The notes under the pieces are model-generated. The model was given only the letters and a program-made list of their open reading frames with translations, ran no database searches and was not told where the DNA came from. The position numbers were made by a program, and so were the translations under genes. 17,013 nucleotides of DNA from Actinomycetales bacterium (GTDB taxonomy: Bacteria > Actinomycetota > Actinomycetes > Actinomycetales > BWSM-131): NCBI GenBank assembly GCA_030149025.1, contig JASBSH010000344.1, forward strand, positions 1 to 17,013, in the 5' to 3' direction. Below, piece by piece: positions 1-8,453 of this stretch (position 1 is the first letter of the stretch; the number at the start of each line of letters is the position of its first letter).

Positions 1-1
1 C

Positions 2-631
2 GTCAACACGATCGCCGAGTCGGTGTTCGCCAGATCCACGTCGAGCCATCCGCGCCTGCGTGCAGCGGCGCAGGAGCACCTGACCGGACCGTCCGGTCGC
101 GTCCGGGGCACGTCGGGCAACGCCGAGGTGGACGACGACACGCAGCTGGTCGCGGACGTGGAGTCCGCGCTGCTCGCCTCGAAGATCGTTGCCTACGCCC
201 AAGGACTGGACCAGATCCGCACCGCGAGCGACCAGTACGGCTGGGGGGTGGACGTCGGCTCCGTGGCGCGGATCTGGCGGGCCGGCTGCATCATCCGGGC
301 AAGGCTGCTCGCCCGGATCCGGGAAGCCTACGCCGGCGACCCGGACCTGCCGACGCTGCTCGCAGCTCCGGACATCGTGCCGGACCTCACCTCGGCCCAG
401 GACGGCTGGCGGCGAGCAGTGACGCGCGCGGTGGAGCTGGGTGTGCCGGTGCCGGGATTCTCCTGCGCGCTGGCCTACTACGACACCGTGCGCGCCGACC
501 GGCTGCCCGCCGCCCTGGTCCAGGGTCTGCGTGACTTCTTCGGCGCCCACACCTACGCGCGGACCGACCGCGACGGGGTGTTCCACACCTTGTGGTCCGG
601 CGACCGGTCCGAGGTCGCGGTGGTCGCCTGA
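2..631 (+). CDS. gnd: 6-phosphogluconate dehydrogenase, decarboxylating (C-terminal part, cut by the window start)
   Basis: This enzyme oxidatively decarboxylates 6-phosphogluconate to ribulose 5-phosphate with NADP+ in the cytosolic pentose phosphate pathway. Only the last 209 codons are present. The reading frame is open from base 2, so the start lies to the left of the window. The segment corresponds to roughly the last 45% of the long (about 470 aa) form, the all-helical C-terminal domain. Recognisable family stretches are ESVFAR near the left edge, LLASKIVAYAQG, IWRAGCIIRA, VPVPGFSCALAYYD and LRDFFGAHTY. In the last of these, the Arg (codon 530-532) and His (codon 548-550) match the pair that a partner subunit contributes to the substrate phosphate site of the dimer. 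The protein ends with the usual DGVFHTLW tail and a short extension. Its stop is 13 bp from the stop of the convergent minus-strand gene. The product call is very secure. Confidence 0.96.
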   Translation, partial: VNTIAESVFARSTSSHPRLRAAAQEHLTGPSGRVRGTSGNAEVDDDTQLVADVESALLASKIVAYAQGLDQIRTASDQYGWGVDVGSVARIWRAGCIIRARLLARIREAYAGDPDLPTLLAAPDIVPDLTSAQDGWRRAVTRAVELGVPVPGFSCALAYYDTVRADRLPAALVQGLRDFFGAHTYARTDRDGVFHTLWSGDRSEVAVVA

Positions 632-644
632 GCCGCAGGCCCGC

Positions 645-1490
645 TCACCACCATGAGGATTCATACGACGACTCCCGGTGCAGCCATGCGGGACCCTTCC
701 GTGCGAGGTCCTCGAGCTGGTCGGTGAGCCACTCCGGCAGCGGTTGCCAGATGACCTGCGCGTGCTCCACCAGCCGGTCGCGCAGCTCCTCCGGTAGGCA
801 GATCGTGATCGGTTCGGACAGCTCGAGCTTGGCCAGCGGGTTATGGACGTACTCCGGCAACAGCTCCGACAGCGGGGCGACCGGCTCCCTCAGCACATCC
901 CCGTCGTCGCCGAGCAACTGGACGAGCGCCGTCCACACCTCGTTCGCCACCCACTCCCCGGAGTCGCGCTGCGGCGGCCGTACACGCTTTCGCAGCCGCG
1001 CTGCCAGATCTTCCCCCGCTCGGTGTGCCCGTTCGTCGAGCCACGGGACAGTCCGCACCTCCACGACGCCACCGTGCAGGCGCAGGGCCAGCAGCCCGTC
1101 GTCCTGCTCGGCGGGAAGCCAACCGGCGGGGCCGTGCAACCCGTCGGCGTACTTGGAACCGGTCACCCGACCCCCGGCTGTCGCGGACGGCAGCCCTTCC
1201 TCACCGAGGACTTCTGGAAGCCGGCCGATGTCGAGCGAGGCCGGGATGCGGTCCCCGTTGCGGTGACGGGTGGTGAACCAGCGTCCCTCCAGCAGGTGCA
1301 GGGTGTAACCGATGCGGCCGTCCGAGAGCAGGGGAGCGACGAACCGGTGGCTCCACAACGCCTGGGTCACCGAAGCGACCGGCGTTTTGGACCTCGTCAC
1401 GCCGGCCGCGATGCACGCTTCGGCCAGTTCCTCGGGCGACTGCGGTGAACGTGTGCTCAACAGGTCGAGACAGTGGGATGCGATCGTCAT
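645..1490 (-). CDS. Hypothetical protein with a winged-helix-like N-terminus, divergent from recCBD
   Basis: I do not recognise this protein as a named family. From the ATG at 1490 it has 281 residues. The first 75 or so have the look of a winged-helix domain: a helix (MTIASHCLDLL), a second helix (SPEELAEACIAAG), a recognition-like helix (VASVTQALWSHRF) and a wing-like hairpin (GRIGYTLHLLEGRWFTTR). The rest is soluble and acidic, with no transmembrane segment and no visible catalytic motif. It includes ITICLPEELRDRL and a Trp-rich tail ending SSWW. The start is uncertain. A GGGAGG lies only 1 nt before the ATG, too close to work as a normal ribosome site, and a TTG at 1529 would add 13 residues. 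A possible promoter at 1499-1521 would make the ATG start leaderless or nearly so. The gene is divergent from recC across 148 bp, so it could regulate or assist that operon. This is inference from position only. Confidence 0.8.
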   Translation of the reverse strand: MTIASHCLDLLSTRSPQSPEELAEACIAAGVTRSKTPVASVTQALWSHRFVAPLLSDGRIGYTLHLLEGRWFTTRHRNGDRIPASLDIGRLPEVLGEEGLPSATAGGRVTGSKYADGLHGPAGWLPAEQDDGLLALRLHGGVVEVRTVPWLDERAHRAGEDLAARLRKRVRPPQRDSGEWVANEVWTALVQLLGDDGDVLREPVAPLSELLPEYVHNPLAKLELSEPITICLPEELRDRLVEHAQVIWQPLPEWLTDQLEDLARKGPAWLHRESSYESSWW

Positions 1491-1498
1491 GCCTCCCA

Positions 1499-1521
1499 AG
1501 GGTGGCGTGAAACGCCGACAT
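1499..1521 (-). promoter_or_regulatory. Weak candidate DNA-damage-type promoter for the minus-strand hypothetical gene
   Basis: Read on the minus strand, this is ATGTCGGCG, 8 nt, then CACCCT. It resembles the actinobacterial RecA-independent damage promoter (TTGTCRGTG-N8-TANNNT), with two mismatches in the nonamer and C for T at the first -10 position. It would place transcription initiation within a few bases of the ATG at 1490, which fits the absence of a usable ribosome site there. The match is weak and could be chance. Confidence 0.25.
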
Positions 1522-1573
1522 CGCGTCAACGCTGTCCACAGGCGGTGCTTTTCACGCGGTGCTGTCCGCGGCG

Positions 1574-1596
1574 TTGTCGGTGACCCCGCCTAAGGT
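1574..1596 (+). promoter_or_regulatory. Candidate PafBC-dependent (RecA-independent) DNA-damage promoter of recCBD
   Basis: TTGTCGGTG (1574-1582), exactly 8 nt, then TAAGGT (1591-1596) fits the published mycobacterial RecA-NDp promoter pattern TTGTCRGTG-N8-TANNNT at every constrained base. In mycobacteria such promoters are activated after DNA damage by the PafBC regulator, independently of LexA and RecA. The predicted transcript start is near 1603, giving a leader of about 36 nt before the recC GTG at 1639. There is no LexA-type palindrome between the divergent genes. The assignment is from pattern only. Confidence 0.72.
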
Positions 1597-1624
1597 GCTG
1601 CCACCGGCTGGCCGATGACGGGGT

Positions 1625-1633
1625 GAAGGGAGG
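1625..1633 (+). promoter_or_regulatory. Ribosome binding site deciding the recC GTG start
   Basis: GAAGGGAGG ends 5 nt before the GTG at 1639. This strong Shine-Dalgarno sequence supports the GTG as the recC start. No ATG is available nearby in frame, and the protein begins directly with the family N-terminus. Confidence 0.75.
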
Positions 1634-1638
1634 TTCCG

Positions 1639-4600
1639 GTGCTGCACCTGCACCGCTCGGAGCGCACTGACGCACTGATCCAGCCGCTGGCGAGACTGCT
1701 CGCGCAGCCACTGGACGACCCGTTCGTCCCGGAGGTCGTCGCGGTGCCGACCCGCGGTGTCGAGCGTTGGCTCGCCCAGCGTCTGTCCCACCATCTGGGA
1801 TCGGTGGACGGCGAAGCCGGCGTCTGCGCGAACGTCGCCTTCTGCTCTCCACACCAGTTGGTGGAGGGCGCGCTGACCGCAGTGGTCCCTGCCGACCAGG
1901 ACGTCGATCAGGACGATGACCCCTGGCAGCCCGAGCGGCTCACCTGGGAGGTGCTCCGGGTCCTGGACACCTCGATCGGCGAAGCGTGGTGCGAGCCGGT
2001 GGACCGGTACCTCGGCAACGCCGACGAAGGGACGTCGCACCGACGTTCCCGGCGGTACTCCTTCGCCAACCACGTCGCTCGGTTGTTCTCCTCCTATGCG
2101 TCCCAACGTCCGTGGTTGCTGCAGGCGTGGGCGGCCGGTCGTGACGAGGACGGCGCGGGCGGGCCGGTTCCGATGGACCTGGCCTGGCAGCGGGAGCTGT
2201 GGGTCCGGTTGCGCGAGTCGGTGCCTGTGCCCAGCCCCGCGGAGCGACTGCAGGTCGCGGTCGCGCAGCTTCGCGAGGACGCCGGCTCCGTCGACCTGCC
2301 GCCCCGGCTGTCGGTCTTCGGCCCTACGCGGATCCCCGAGGACCAGCTCCAGGTCCTCACAGCGCTGGCCGCTCACCGGGACGTGCATCTGTGGTTGCTG
2401 CAGCCCTCACCAGCCGTGTGGGACCGTCTGGGTCCGGCAGCCGGTGACCGCCGGCGCAGATTGCGAGCGACACCGGCGCGACACCCGCTGATCGCGTCCC
2501 TGGCCCGGGACGCCGTCGAGCTCGGCGAACGGCTCAAGACGATCTCAGCGACCACGGCGGTGAGTGACGTCCACCACCCGGCCGGTGTGACGCCGTCCAC
2601 GATGTTGGGGCGCCTGCAGCAGCAGTTGCGCGCCGACGCCCCGCCAACCACGCTCGACCCGGATCCAGTGCCGCCCGTGAGCGCGCCGATGCGTGACCGA
2701 AGCATCCAGGTGCACTCCTGCCACGGGCGTGCGCGGCAGGTGGAGGTGCTGCGGGAGGTTCTGCTCCAGCTGTTCGCCGAGGAACCGACGCTGGAGCCGC
2801 GCGACGTCCTCGTCATGTGCCCCGACATCGAGGTGTTCGCGCCGCTGATCTCCGCGACCTTCGGGCTGTCGACGGAGCAGTCGGAGGATGGCGCGCTCCG
2901 ACCCGGCCATCCCGGGCAGCGGTTGCGGGTCCGCCTGGCCGACCGCTCCCTTCGTCAGACGAACCCGTTGCTGTCCCTGCTGGCTCAGCTGCTGACGATG
3001 GCGGACGGTCGGGTCACCGCCTCCGAGGTGCTAGACCTGGCGGGCGCGGAGCCCGTCCGGCGGCGCTTCGGTTTCGACGACGACGCGCTCGACCGGATCC
3101 GGGACTGGGCGGTCGCGGCCGGCGTCCGCTGGGGTGAGAACCTCGAGCGCCGGCGACGATTCGGCCTCGACCGGGTGGGTCAGGGCACGTGGGAGGCCGC
3201 CCTCGACCGGACCCTGCTCGGGGCCGCCATGGCGGACGAGGACCAGAGGTTCATCGGAACCGCCTTGCCACTGGACGACGTCGACAGCACGGACATCGAC
3301 CTGGCGGGCAGGCTGGCCGAGTTCGTCGAGCGGCTCACCCGGCTGCTGGAGCGGCTGGGCGGCGCGATGCCGTTGTCGCAGTGGCTGGACGTGCTCGACG
3401 TGGCGCTCGACCAGCTGGCTGAAGCGCCGGTGTCGGAGGCCTGGCAGGGCGTTCAGGCACGGCGGATCCTCGGCGAGGTCAGGATCGCCTGCGCTCATCA
3501 TGGGCAGACTCGGCTGCGGCTGCCGGACGTGCGGGCGCTTCTGGCGGGCCGGCTCCAGGGCCGACCGACGCGGGCGAGCTTCCGCACCGGGCATCTGACG
3601 ATGTGCTCGATGGTGCCGATGCGTTCGGTGCCGCACCGCGTGATCTGCCTGCTCGGCATGGACGACGGCACGTTCCCGCGCGGGTCTTCGAGTGACGGCG
3701 ATGACGTGCTGCTGCGCGAACCGCTGATCGGGGAGCGCGACCGCCGCACCGAGGACCGGCAGCTGTTCCTCGACGCGATCATGGCGGCCCGGGACCATCT
3801 CGTCGTGCTCTACTCCGGTGCGGACGAACGCACAGGGGCGGAGCGGGCCCCGGCAGTGCCGGTCGGTGAGCTGCTGGACGTCGTGGTCGGTCCACAGCGT
3901 GGCCCCGTCGATGGAGGAGCAGCCGGTGTCGTCGTCCGGCACCCGCTGCAGCCGTTCGACCCTCGCAACTTCACACCCGGCGCCCTCGGCTGGGCGGGAC
4001 CGGCCAGCTTCGACGCCACGGCCCTCGCCGCTGCCAGGGCAGCGCTGAGTGAACGCAGGCCGGTGCCGCCCTTCATCTCGGCTCCGCTCCCGGATCCGCC
4101 GAAAGAGGACGTGATCGAGCTCGGGGATCTGGTGCGGTTCCTCGAGCACCCGGTGAAGGCCTTCCTGCGTGAGCGCCTCGACGTCCAGCTCCTGTCGCGG
4201 GAGGAGGAGGTGAGCGACCGGCTACCTCTGGAGGCACAGGGACTGGAGCAGTGGGCGATCGGTGACAGGCTCCTGGGCGCCCGGCTGGCCGGTACGGACA
4301 TGGACCGTGCCACCGCTGCGGAGTGGAGGCGCGGACTCCTGCCGCCCGGTGAGCTCGGGAAGGGCACCCTTCGCACGGTGATGGAGCGCGTCGAGCCGAT
4401 CGTCACCGCTGCGGACGGCTTCAAGGGCGAGGCCGGTTCAGTCGATGTCGCTGTGGAACTCCCGGACCGGAGACTGGTCTCCGGAACCGTTGCTGTCCGC
4501 GGATCGACGCTCCTGCGCGTGGTCTACTCCAGCCTCGGGGCGAAACACAGGCTTCGCGCATGGGTCCAGCTGCTGATGCTGGCCGCTTCTGCACCGGACG

Positions 4601-5049
4601 TCCCGTGGTCGGCTGTGACCATCGGGCGCGGCGCGGGGAAGCGCCCCGCCCCGAGGAAGTCGACGCTGCAGGCGCCGTCCCGGTTCGACGCTCGGCTCTG
4701 GCTCGAGCAGCTGGTGGACGTGCGCGACCGAGGCATGCGCACGCCGCTACCGATGCCCGTCAAGACAGCGGCCGCCTACGCGACCTGCCGCTTCGCGGGG
4801 GAGTCGGTCGAGCAGGCGGAGGCCGCGGCCAACCGCGAATGGCCGGACGGCAGGTACTCCTTCGGTGAGGCCGGCGAGCCGGAGCACCAGCTGGTGTGGG
4901 GCAGTGGTGCGCCGATCTCCGTCCTCCTCGACCAACAGCCATACGCGGACGAGGCCGGCTGGTGGCTGGATGAGACGACACGCTTCGGGCAGCTGGCGCG
5001 GCGGGTCTGGCACCCGCTGCTGGACGCCGAGCGGACGGAGTCGTTGTGA
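1639..5049 (+). CDS. recC: Exodeoxyribonuclease V subunit gamma (RecC)
   Basis: RecC is the scaffold of the RecBCD helicase-nuclease. It splits the duplex at a DNA end, guides the strands to RecB and RecD, and recognises Chi-type sequences in enterobacteria. The product has 1136 residues, close to the 1122 of E. coli RecC. Family landmarks are VPTRGVERWLAQ near residues 36-47, a second helicase-like unit starting at HSCHGRARQVEVLREVL (359-375), LVMCPDIEVFAPLI around 391-404, and the signature MRSVPHRVICLLGMDDGTFPR, whose Gly-Met-Asp-Asp is at 673-676. As in other RecC proteins there is no working Walker A motif. The C-terminal third should be the degenerate nuclease-like domain that contacts RecB. 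Its stop codon overlaps the recB start (GTGA), so the two are probably translationally coupled. Expression is likely driven by the damage-type promoter at 1574-1596. Confidence 0.96.
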   Translation: MLHLHRSERTDALIQPLARLLAQPLDDPFVPEVVAVPTRGVERWLAQRLSHHLGSVDGEAGVCANVAFCSPHQLVEGALTAVVPADQDVDQDDDPWQPERLTWEVLRVLDTSIGEAWCEPVDRYLGNADEGTSHRRSRRYSFANHVARLFSSYASQRPWLLQAWAAGRDEDGAGGPVPMDLAWQRELWVRLRESVPVPSPAERLQVAVAQLREDAGSVDLPPRLSVFGPTRIPEDQLQVLTALAAHRDVHLWLLQPSPAVWDRLGPAAGDRRRRLRATPARHPLIASLARDAVELGERLKTISATTAVSDVHHPAGVTPSTMLGRLQQQLRADAPPTTLDPDPVPPVSAPMRDRSIQVHSCHGRARQVEVLREVLLQLFAEEPTLEPRDVLVMCPDIEVFAPLISATFGLSTEQSEDGALRPGHPGQRLRVRLADRSLRQTNPLLSLLAQLLTMADGRVTASEVLDLAGAEPVRRRFGFDDDALDRIRDWAVAAGVRWGENLERRRRFGLDRVGQGTWEAALDRTLLGAAMADEDQRFIGTALPLDDVDSTDIDLAGRLAEFVERLTRLLERLGGAMPLSQWLDVLDVALDQLAEAPVSEAWQGVQARRILGEVRIACAHHGQTRLRLPDVRALLAGRLQGRPTRASFRTGHLTMCSMVPMRSVPHRVICLLGMDDGTFPRGSSSDGDDVLLREPLIGERDRRTEDRQLFLDAIMAARDHLVVLYSGADERTGAERAPAVPVGELLDVVVGPQRGPVDGGAAGVVVRHPLQPFDPRNFTPGALGWAGPASFDATALAAARAALSERRPVPPFISAPLPDPPKEDVIELGDLVRFLEHPVKAFLRERLDVQLLSREEEVSDRLPLEAQGLEQWAIGDRLLGARLAGTDMDRATAAEWRRGLLPPGELGKGTLRTVMERVEPIVTAADGFKGEAGSVDVAVELPDRRLVSGTVAVRGSTLLRVVYSSLGAKHRLRAWVQLLMLAASAPDVPWSAVTIGRGAGKRPAPRKSTLQAPSRFDARLWLEQLVDVRDRGMRTPLPMPVKTAAAYATCRFAGESVEQAEAAANREWPDGRYSFGEAGEPEHQLVWGSGAPISVLLDQQPYADEAGWWLDETTRFGQLARRVWHPLLDAERTESL

Positions 5050-8000
5050 GAGGGGGCCACGTGGTCGACGGTGTGCCCGTCTTCGACGTCTGCGGCGAGC
5101 TGCCCACCGGCACAACGGTGCTGGAGGCGAGTGCCGGGACGGGCAAGACCTTCACGATCGCGGCGCTGGCGACCCGCTACGTCGCCGAGGGACTCGCCGA
5201 GCTGCCCGAGATGCTGCTCGTCACCTTCGGGCGGATGGCCACCGCTGAGCTGCGCGACCGGGTACGGGCGCGACTGGTGTCGGCGGAAAGGCAGCTCCGA
5301 AAGCCGGGTGCTCGGGAGTCCGATGACGAGCTCGTCGCGCACCTGGCCGCCGTCGACGACGCGGAGCTCGAACGTCGGCAAGAGCGCTTGACCCGGGCCC
5401 TGTCTCAGTTCGACGCCGCGACGATCGCGACGACGCACGGGTTCTGCCAGCACGCCCTCGCTGGACTGGGCATCGCCGCGGACATCGATAGCGACGCTGA
5501 GCTGCTGCCCGACATGGCGGACCTGGTGGACGAGGTGGTCGACGACCTGTACCTCGCCAGGTACGCGGCGCCAGCTGACAGCAAAACCACCGACGACCGT
5601 CTGACGGTCAAGGAGGCGCGCGAGGTCGCCAAGGCGGCGGTGAGCGACCTGCAGGCGCGGCTCGAACCGGCGGGCGCCGACCCGGCATCTGAACCGGGCC
5701 AACGGTTCGCGTTCGCCCACGCTGTGCGCCTCGAGGTCGAACGACGCAAGCGGGAGCGGCGCCTGATCGGCTACGACGACCTGCTGACCCGCCTGCGCGA
5801 CACCCTCGCCGACCCGGTCTCCGGGGCGCATGCAGCCGAGCGGCTACGAGACCGCTACCGCTTCGTCCTCGTCGACGAGTTCCAGGACACCGACCCGGTC
5901 CAGTGGGAGGTGCTGGAGCGCGCGTTCCACGGCCACGTCACCCTCGTGCTCATCGGTGACCCCAAGCAGGCCATCTACGCCTTCCGGGGTGCGGACGTGG
6001 TCGCGTACCTGCACGCCGCCGAGGCGGCGGGGTCCCGGGCGACCCTCGGGCGCAACTACCGCACCGACGCGCCGCTGCTGCATGCCGTCGACGCCGTGTT
6101 CGCCGGCGCAGCGCTCGGGGACGAACGCATCGTCGTACGGCCGGTCGACGCGTATCACCCGGGATGCCGCTTGAGCCGGGGCGCTTCGATGAGGCTGCGG
6201 GTGGTACCCCGCAAAGCACTGGGGGAGCGCAGTCAGACCAGGCCCGCCCCCGTCGGCCGAGCTCGCGACATCATCGCCGGAGACGTCGCAGCAGACGTCG
6301 TCCGGCAGCTGTCCAGTGGCGTCCGACTCGAGACGAAGAACGGCACGCGACCCCTGCAGCCTGCTGACATCGCCGTGCTCACCCGCCGCAACGAGGACGC
6401 CACGTCGGTCCGAGAGGCCCTGGTGGCCGCAGGGGTTCCGGCCGTGCAGTCCGCGCTCGTGAGCGTGTTCAGCACCAAGGCGGCTCAGCACTGGCTCACC
6501 CTGCTCCACGCTCTCGAGCAGCCCGGACGGAGCGCCCCCGTGGCAGCCGCCGCGCTGACCCCGTTCCTCGGCTGGGATGCTGCTGGGCTGGCCACGGCAA
6601 GCGGTGACGAGCGGGACGCGTTGTCGGAACGGGTGCGGGACTGGGCCCACGTCCTCAGCTCCCGCGGTGTGGCCGCCCTCACCGAGGTCGTCGCCGCGGA
6701 CGGCATGGCCGAGCGACTCCTGGCGACCGTCGACGGGGAGCGGCAGCTCACGGACCTCCGGCACGTCGGCCAAGCGCTGCACAAGGCAGCAACCGAGGAC
6801 CGGCTCGGCGTGTCGGCCCTCGCCGACTGGCTTCGGAGCCGCATCGACGAGGCAGCCGGAGACTACGCCGAGGAACGCAGCCGACGCCTCGAGTCCGACT
6901 CTGCAGCAGTGCAGGTCGTGACCATCCACGCGAGCAAGGGCCTCGAGTTCCCGGTCGTCTACGTGCCGTTCGCGTGGGACCGTTGGGACAACCAGACGCC
7001 CGAGATCTTGCACCTTCACGACCCGAGCGGCCGGCGGGTGCTCGACGTGGGTGGCAAGGACGGCCCTGGCTACGACGAGCGGCGAGCCGTCCACCTCGAG
7101 GAGGAGCGCGGTGAGGACCTGCGGCTCCTCTACGTGGCGCTGACCCGTGCGGCGGCGCAGCTCGTCGTCTGGTGGGCACCCACCAACAACTCCAAGTCCG
7201 GCCCCCTCACGCGGGTCCTGCTCGGTGCCGCCGGTCCCGGCGAGGAGCCGGCCGCGTCAGTGAAGATTCCGGACGACGACACGCTGCTCGAGCGGTTCGC
7301 TGCGGTCGCGCGGTCCGCCGGGGAAGGCGTGGAGATCGAGCAGGTGACGGACGCCGCGCCCGTGCGGTGGGAACCACCGGACGAGCGTGGGGCGGAGCTG
7401 GAGGTGGCGAGATTCTCCCGCCGGCTCGACCTGTCGTGGCGGCGCACCTCCTACACGGGTCTCACCGCGGCGGCGCACGACTCGGACGCCTCGGCCGGTG
7501 TGGCGAGCGAGCCGGAGACGACGGGAGTCGACGACGAGGCCTACGTGTCGCCGTCCGACATCGAATCGGTGACCAGCCCGGCAATCGGGGGCGACGCGCT
7601 CGAGGCCCTGCGAGCCGTCCCCTCTCCGATGTCGGACCTACCCGGCGGCGCTTTGTTCGGAACGCTCGTGCACACCGTGTTGGAGCGGGTCGACACCGAT
7701 GCCGCTGACCTGGGCGCTCAGCTTCTCGAGGTGTGCCGTGAGGTGACCGCCATGCGGGTGGGCGGGGTGGACGCGCCGACGTTGGCCGAGGGATTGCGGC
7801 CGGTGCTGGCCACCCCGCTGGGACCACTGGCCGGCGGACTGGCGCTGCAGGACATTCGCTTCGCTGATCGCCTCTCCGAGATGGAGTTCGAGCTGCCGCT
7901 GGCCGGTGGCGACGTCGTCGACAGCGGGCCTGTGACCACGCTGTCCGATGTGGCTGAGCTGCTGCGACGGCACCTGGCGCCGGACGACCTGCTCGCCGGG

Positions 8001-8453
8001 TACGCGGATGTGCTCGACGCCCCGCAGCTGAGGCGCGAGACGTTGCGCGGGTACCTGACCGGCAGCTTGGACGCAGTCCTCAGGTTGCGGGGTGATGGTG
8101 GTCAGCCCCGCTACCTCGTCGTCGACTACAAGACCAACCGGTTGGCGCCGTCCTCCGAGCCCGTGACCGCGTGGCACTACCGACCGGACGCCCTGCTGCA
8201 GGCGATGCAGGCGGCGCACTATCCGTTGCAGCTGCTGCTGTATCTCGTTGCCCTGCATCGGTTCTTGCGATGGAGGCAGCCGGGGTACGTCCCCGAGACG
8301 CACCTCGGTGGTGGGCTGTACCTGTTCGTGCGGGGCATGTGCGGTGCGGAGACACCGGTGGTGGCCGGCGTGCCGACCGGCGTCTTCGGTTGGCGGCCAC
8401 CGGCCTCCCTGGTGGTCGAGCTGTCCAGGCTGCTGGATCGGGGGCGGTCATGA
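5046..8453 (+). CDS. recB: Exodeoxyribonuclease V subunit beta (RecB), helicase and nuclease
   Basis: RecB is the 3'-to-5' helicase and only nuclease of RecBCD. The 1135 residues (1180 in E. coli) contain every key element. These include Walker A ASAGTGKT (28-35), motif II VDEFQD (276-281), motif III GDPKQAIYAFRG (304-315), motif V IHASKGLEF (627-635) and motif VI LYVALTRA (695-702). The C-terminal nuclease domain carries GTLVHTVLE (His 876), Asp 1009 in LDAVLRL, VDYK (1026-1029) and QLLLY (Gln 1062, Tyr 1066). This is the intact metal-binding set of RecB-family nucleases, so DNA cutting should be functional. Two starts are possible. The GTG at 5046 overlaps the recC stop and has GGAG 5 nt upstream. 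The GTG at 5061 has a purine-rich GAGAGGGGG before it and would shorten the protein by 5 residues. The stop overlaps recD (ATGA). Confidence 0.97.
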   Translation: MRGGHVVDGVPVFDVCGELPTGTTVLEASAGTGKTFTIAALATRYVAEGLAELPEMLLVTFGRMATAELRDRVRARLVSAERQLRKPGARESDDELVAHLAAVDDAELERRQERLTRALSQFDAATIATTHGFCQHALAGLGIAADIDSDAELLPDMADLVDEVVDDLYLARYAAPADSKTTDDRLTVKEAREVAKAAVSDLQARLEPAGADPASEPGQRFAFAHAVRLEVERRKRERRLIGYDDLLTRLRDTLADPVSGAHAAERLRDRYRFVLVDEFQDTDPVQWEVLERAFHGHVTLVLIGDPKQAIYAFRGADVVAYLHAAEAAGSRATLGRNYRTDAPLLHAVDAVFAGAALGDERIVVRPVDAYHPGCRLSRGASMRLRVVPRKALGERSQTRPAPVGRARDIIAGDVAADVVRQLSSGVRLETKNGTRPLQPADIAVLTRRNEDATSVREALVAAGVPAVQSALVSVFSTKAAQHWLTLLHALEQPGRSAPVAAAALTPFLGWDAAGLATASGDERDALSERVRDWAHVLSSRGVAALTEVVAADGMAERLLATVDGERQLTDLRHVGQALHKAATEDRLGVSALADWLRSRIDEAAGDYAEERSRRLESDSAAVQVVTIHASKGLEFPVVYVPFAWDRWDNQTPEILHLHDPSGRRVLDVGGKDGPGYDERRAVHLEEERGEDLRLLYVALTRAAAQLVVWWAPTNNSKSGPLTRVLLGAAGPGEEPAASVKIPDDDTLLERFAAVARSAGEGVEIEQVTDAAPVRWEPPDERGAELEVARFSRRLDLSWRRTSYTGLTAAAHDSDASAGVASEPETTGVDDEAYVSPSDIESVTSPAIGGDALEALRAVPSPMSDLPGGALFGTLVHTVLERVDTDAADLGAQLLEVCREVTAMRVGGVDAPTLAEGLRPVLATPLGPLAGGLALQDIRFADRLSEMEFELPLAGGDVVDSGPVTTLSDVAELLRRHLAPDDLLAGYADVLDAPQLRRETLRGYLTGSLDAVLRLRGDGGQPRYLVVDYKTNRLAPSSEPVTAWHYRPDALLQAMQAAHYPLQLLLYLVALHRFLRWRQPGYVPETHLGGGLYLFVRGMCGAETPVVAGVPTGVFGWRPPASLVVELSRLLDRGRS

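Noticed and set aside
1532..1540. CTGTCCACA, close to an actinobacterial DnaA box
   Set aside because: It is a single copy with no cluster of boxes, no AT-rich stretch and no dnaA/dnaN neighbours. One 9-mer is expected by chance.
3031..4149. Antisense frames of 300-420 codons inside recC, recB, recD and cstA
   Set aside because: The sense strand is certain from family motifs. The antisense products are low-complexity Arg/Pro/Ala-rich translations without starts supported by ribosome sites.
8171..8449. Upstream extension of the recD frame by 93 codons
   Set aside because: This part overlaps the conserved nuclease end of recB in another frame. The ATG at 8450 with the ATGA overlap and the family N-terminus is the natural start.
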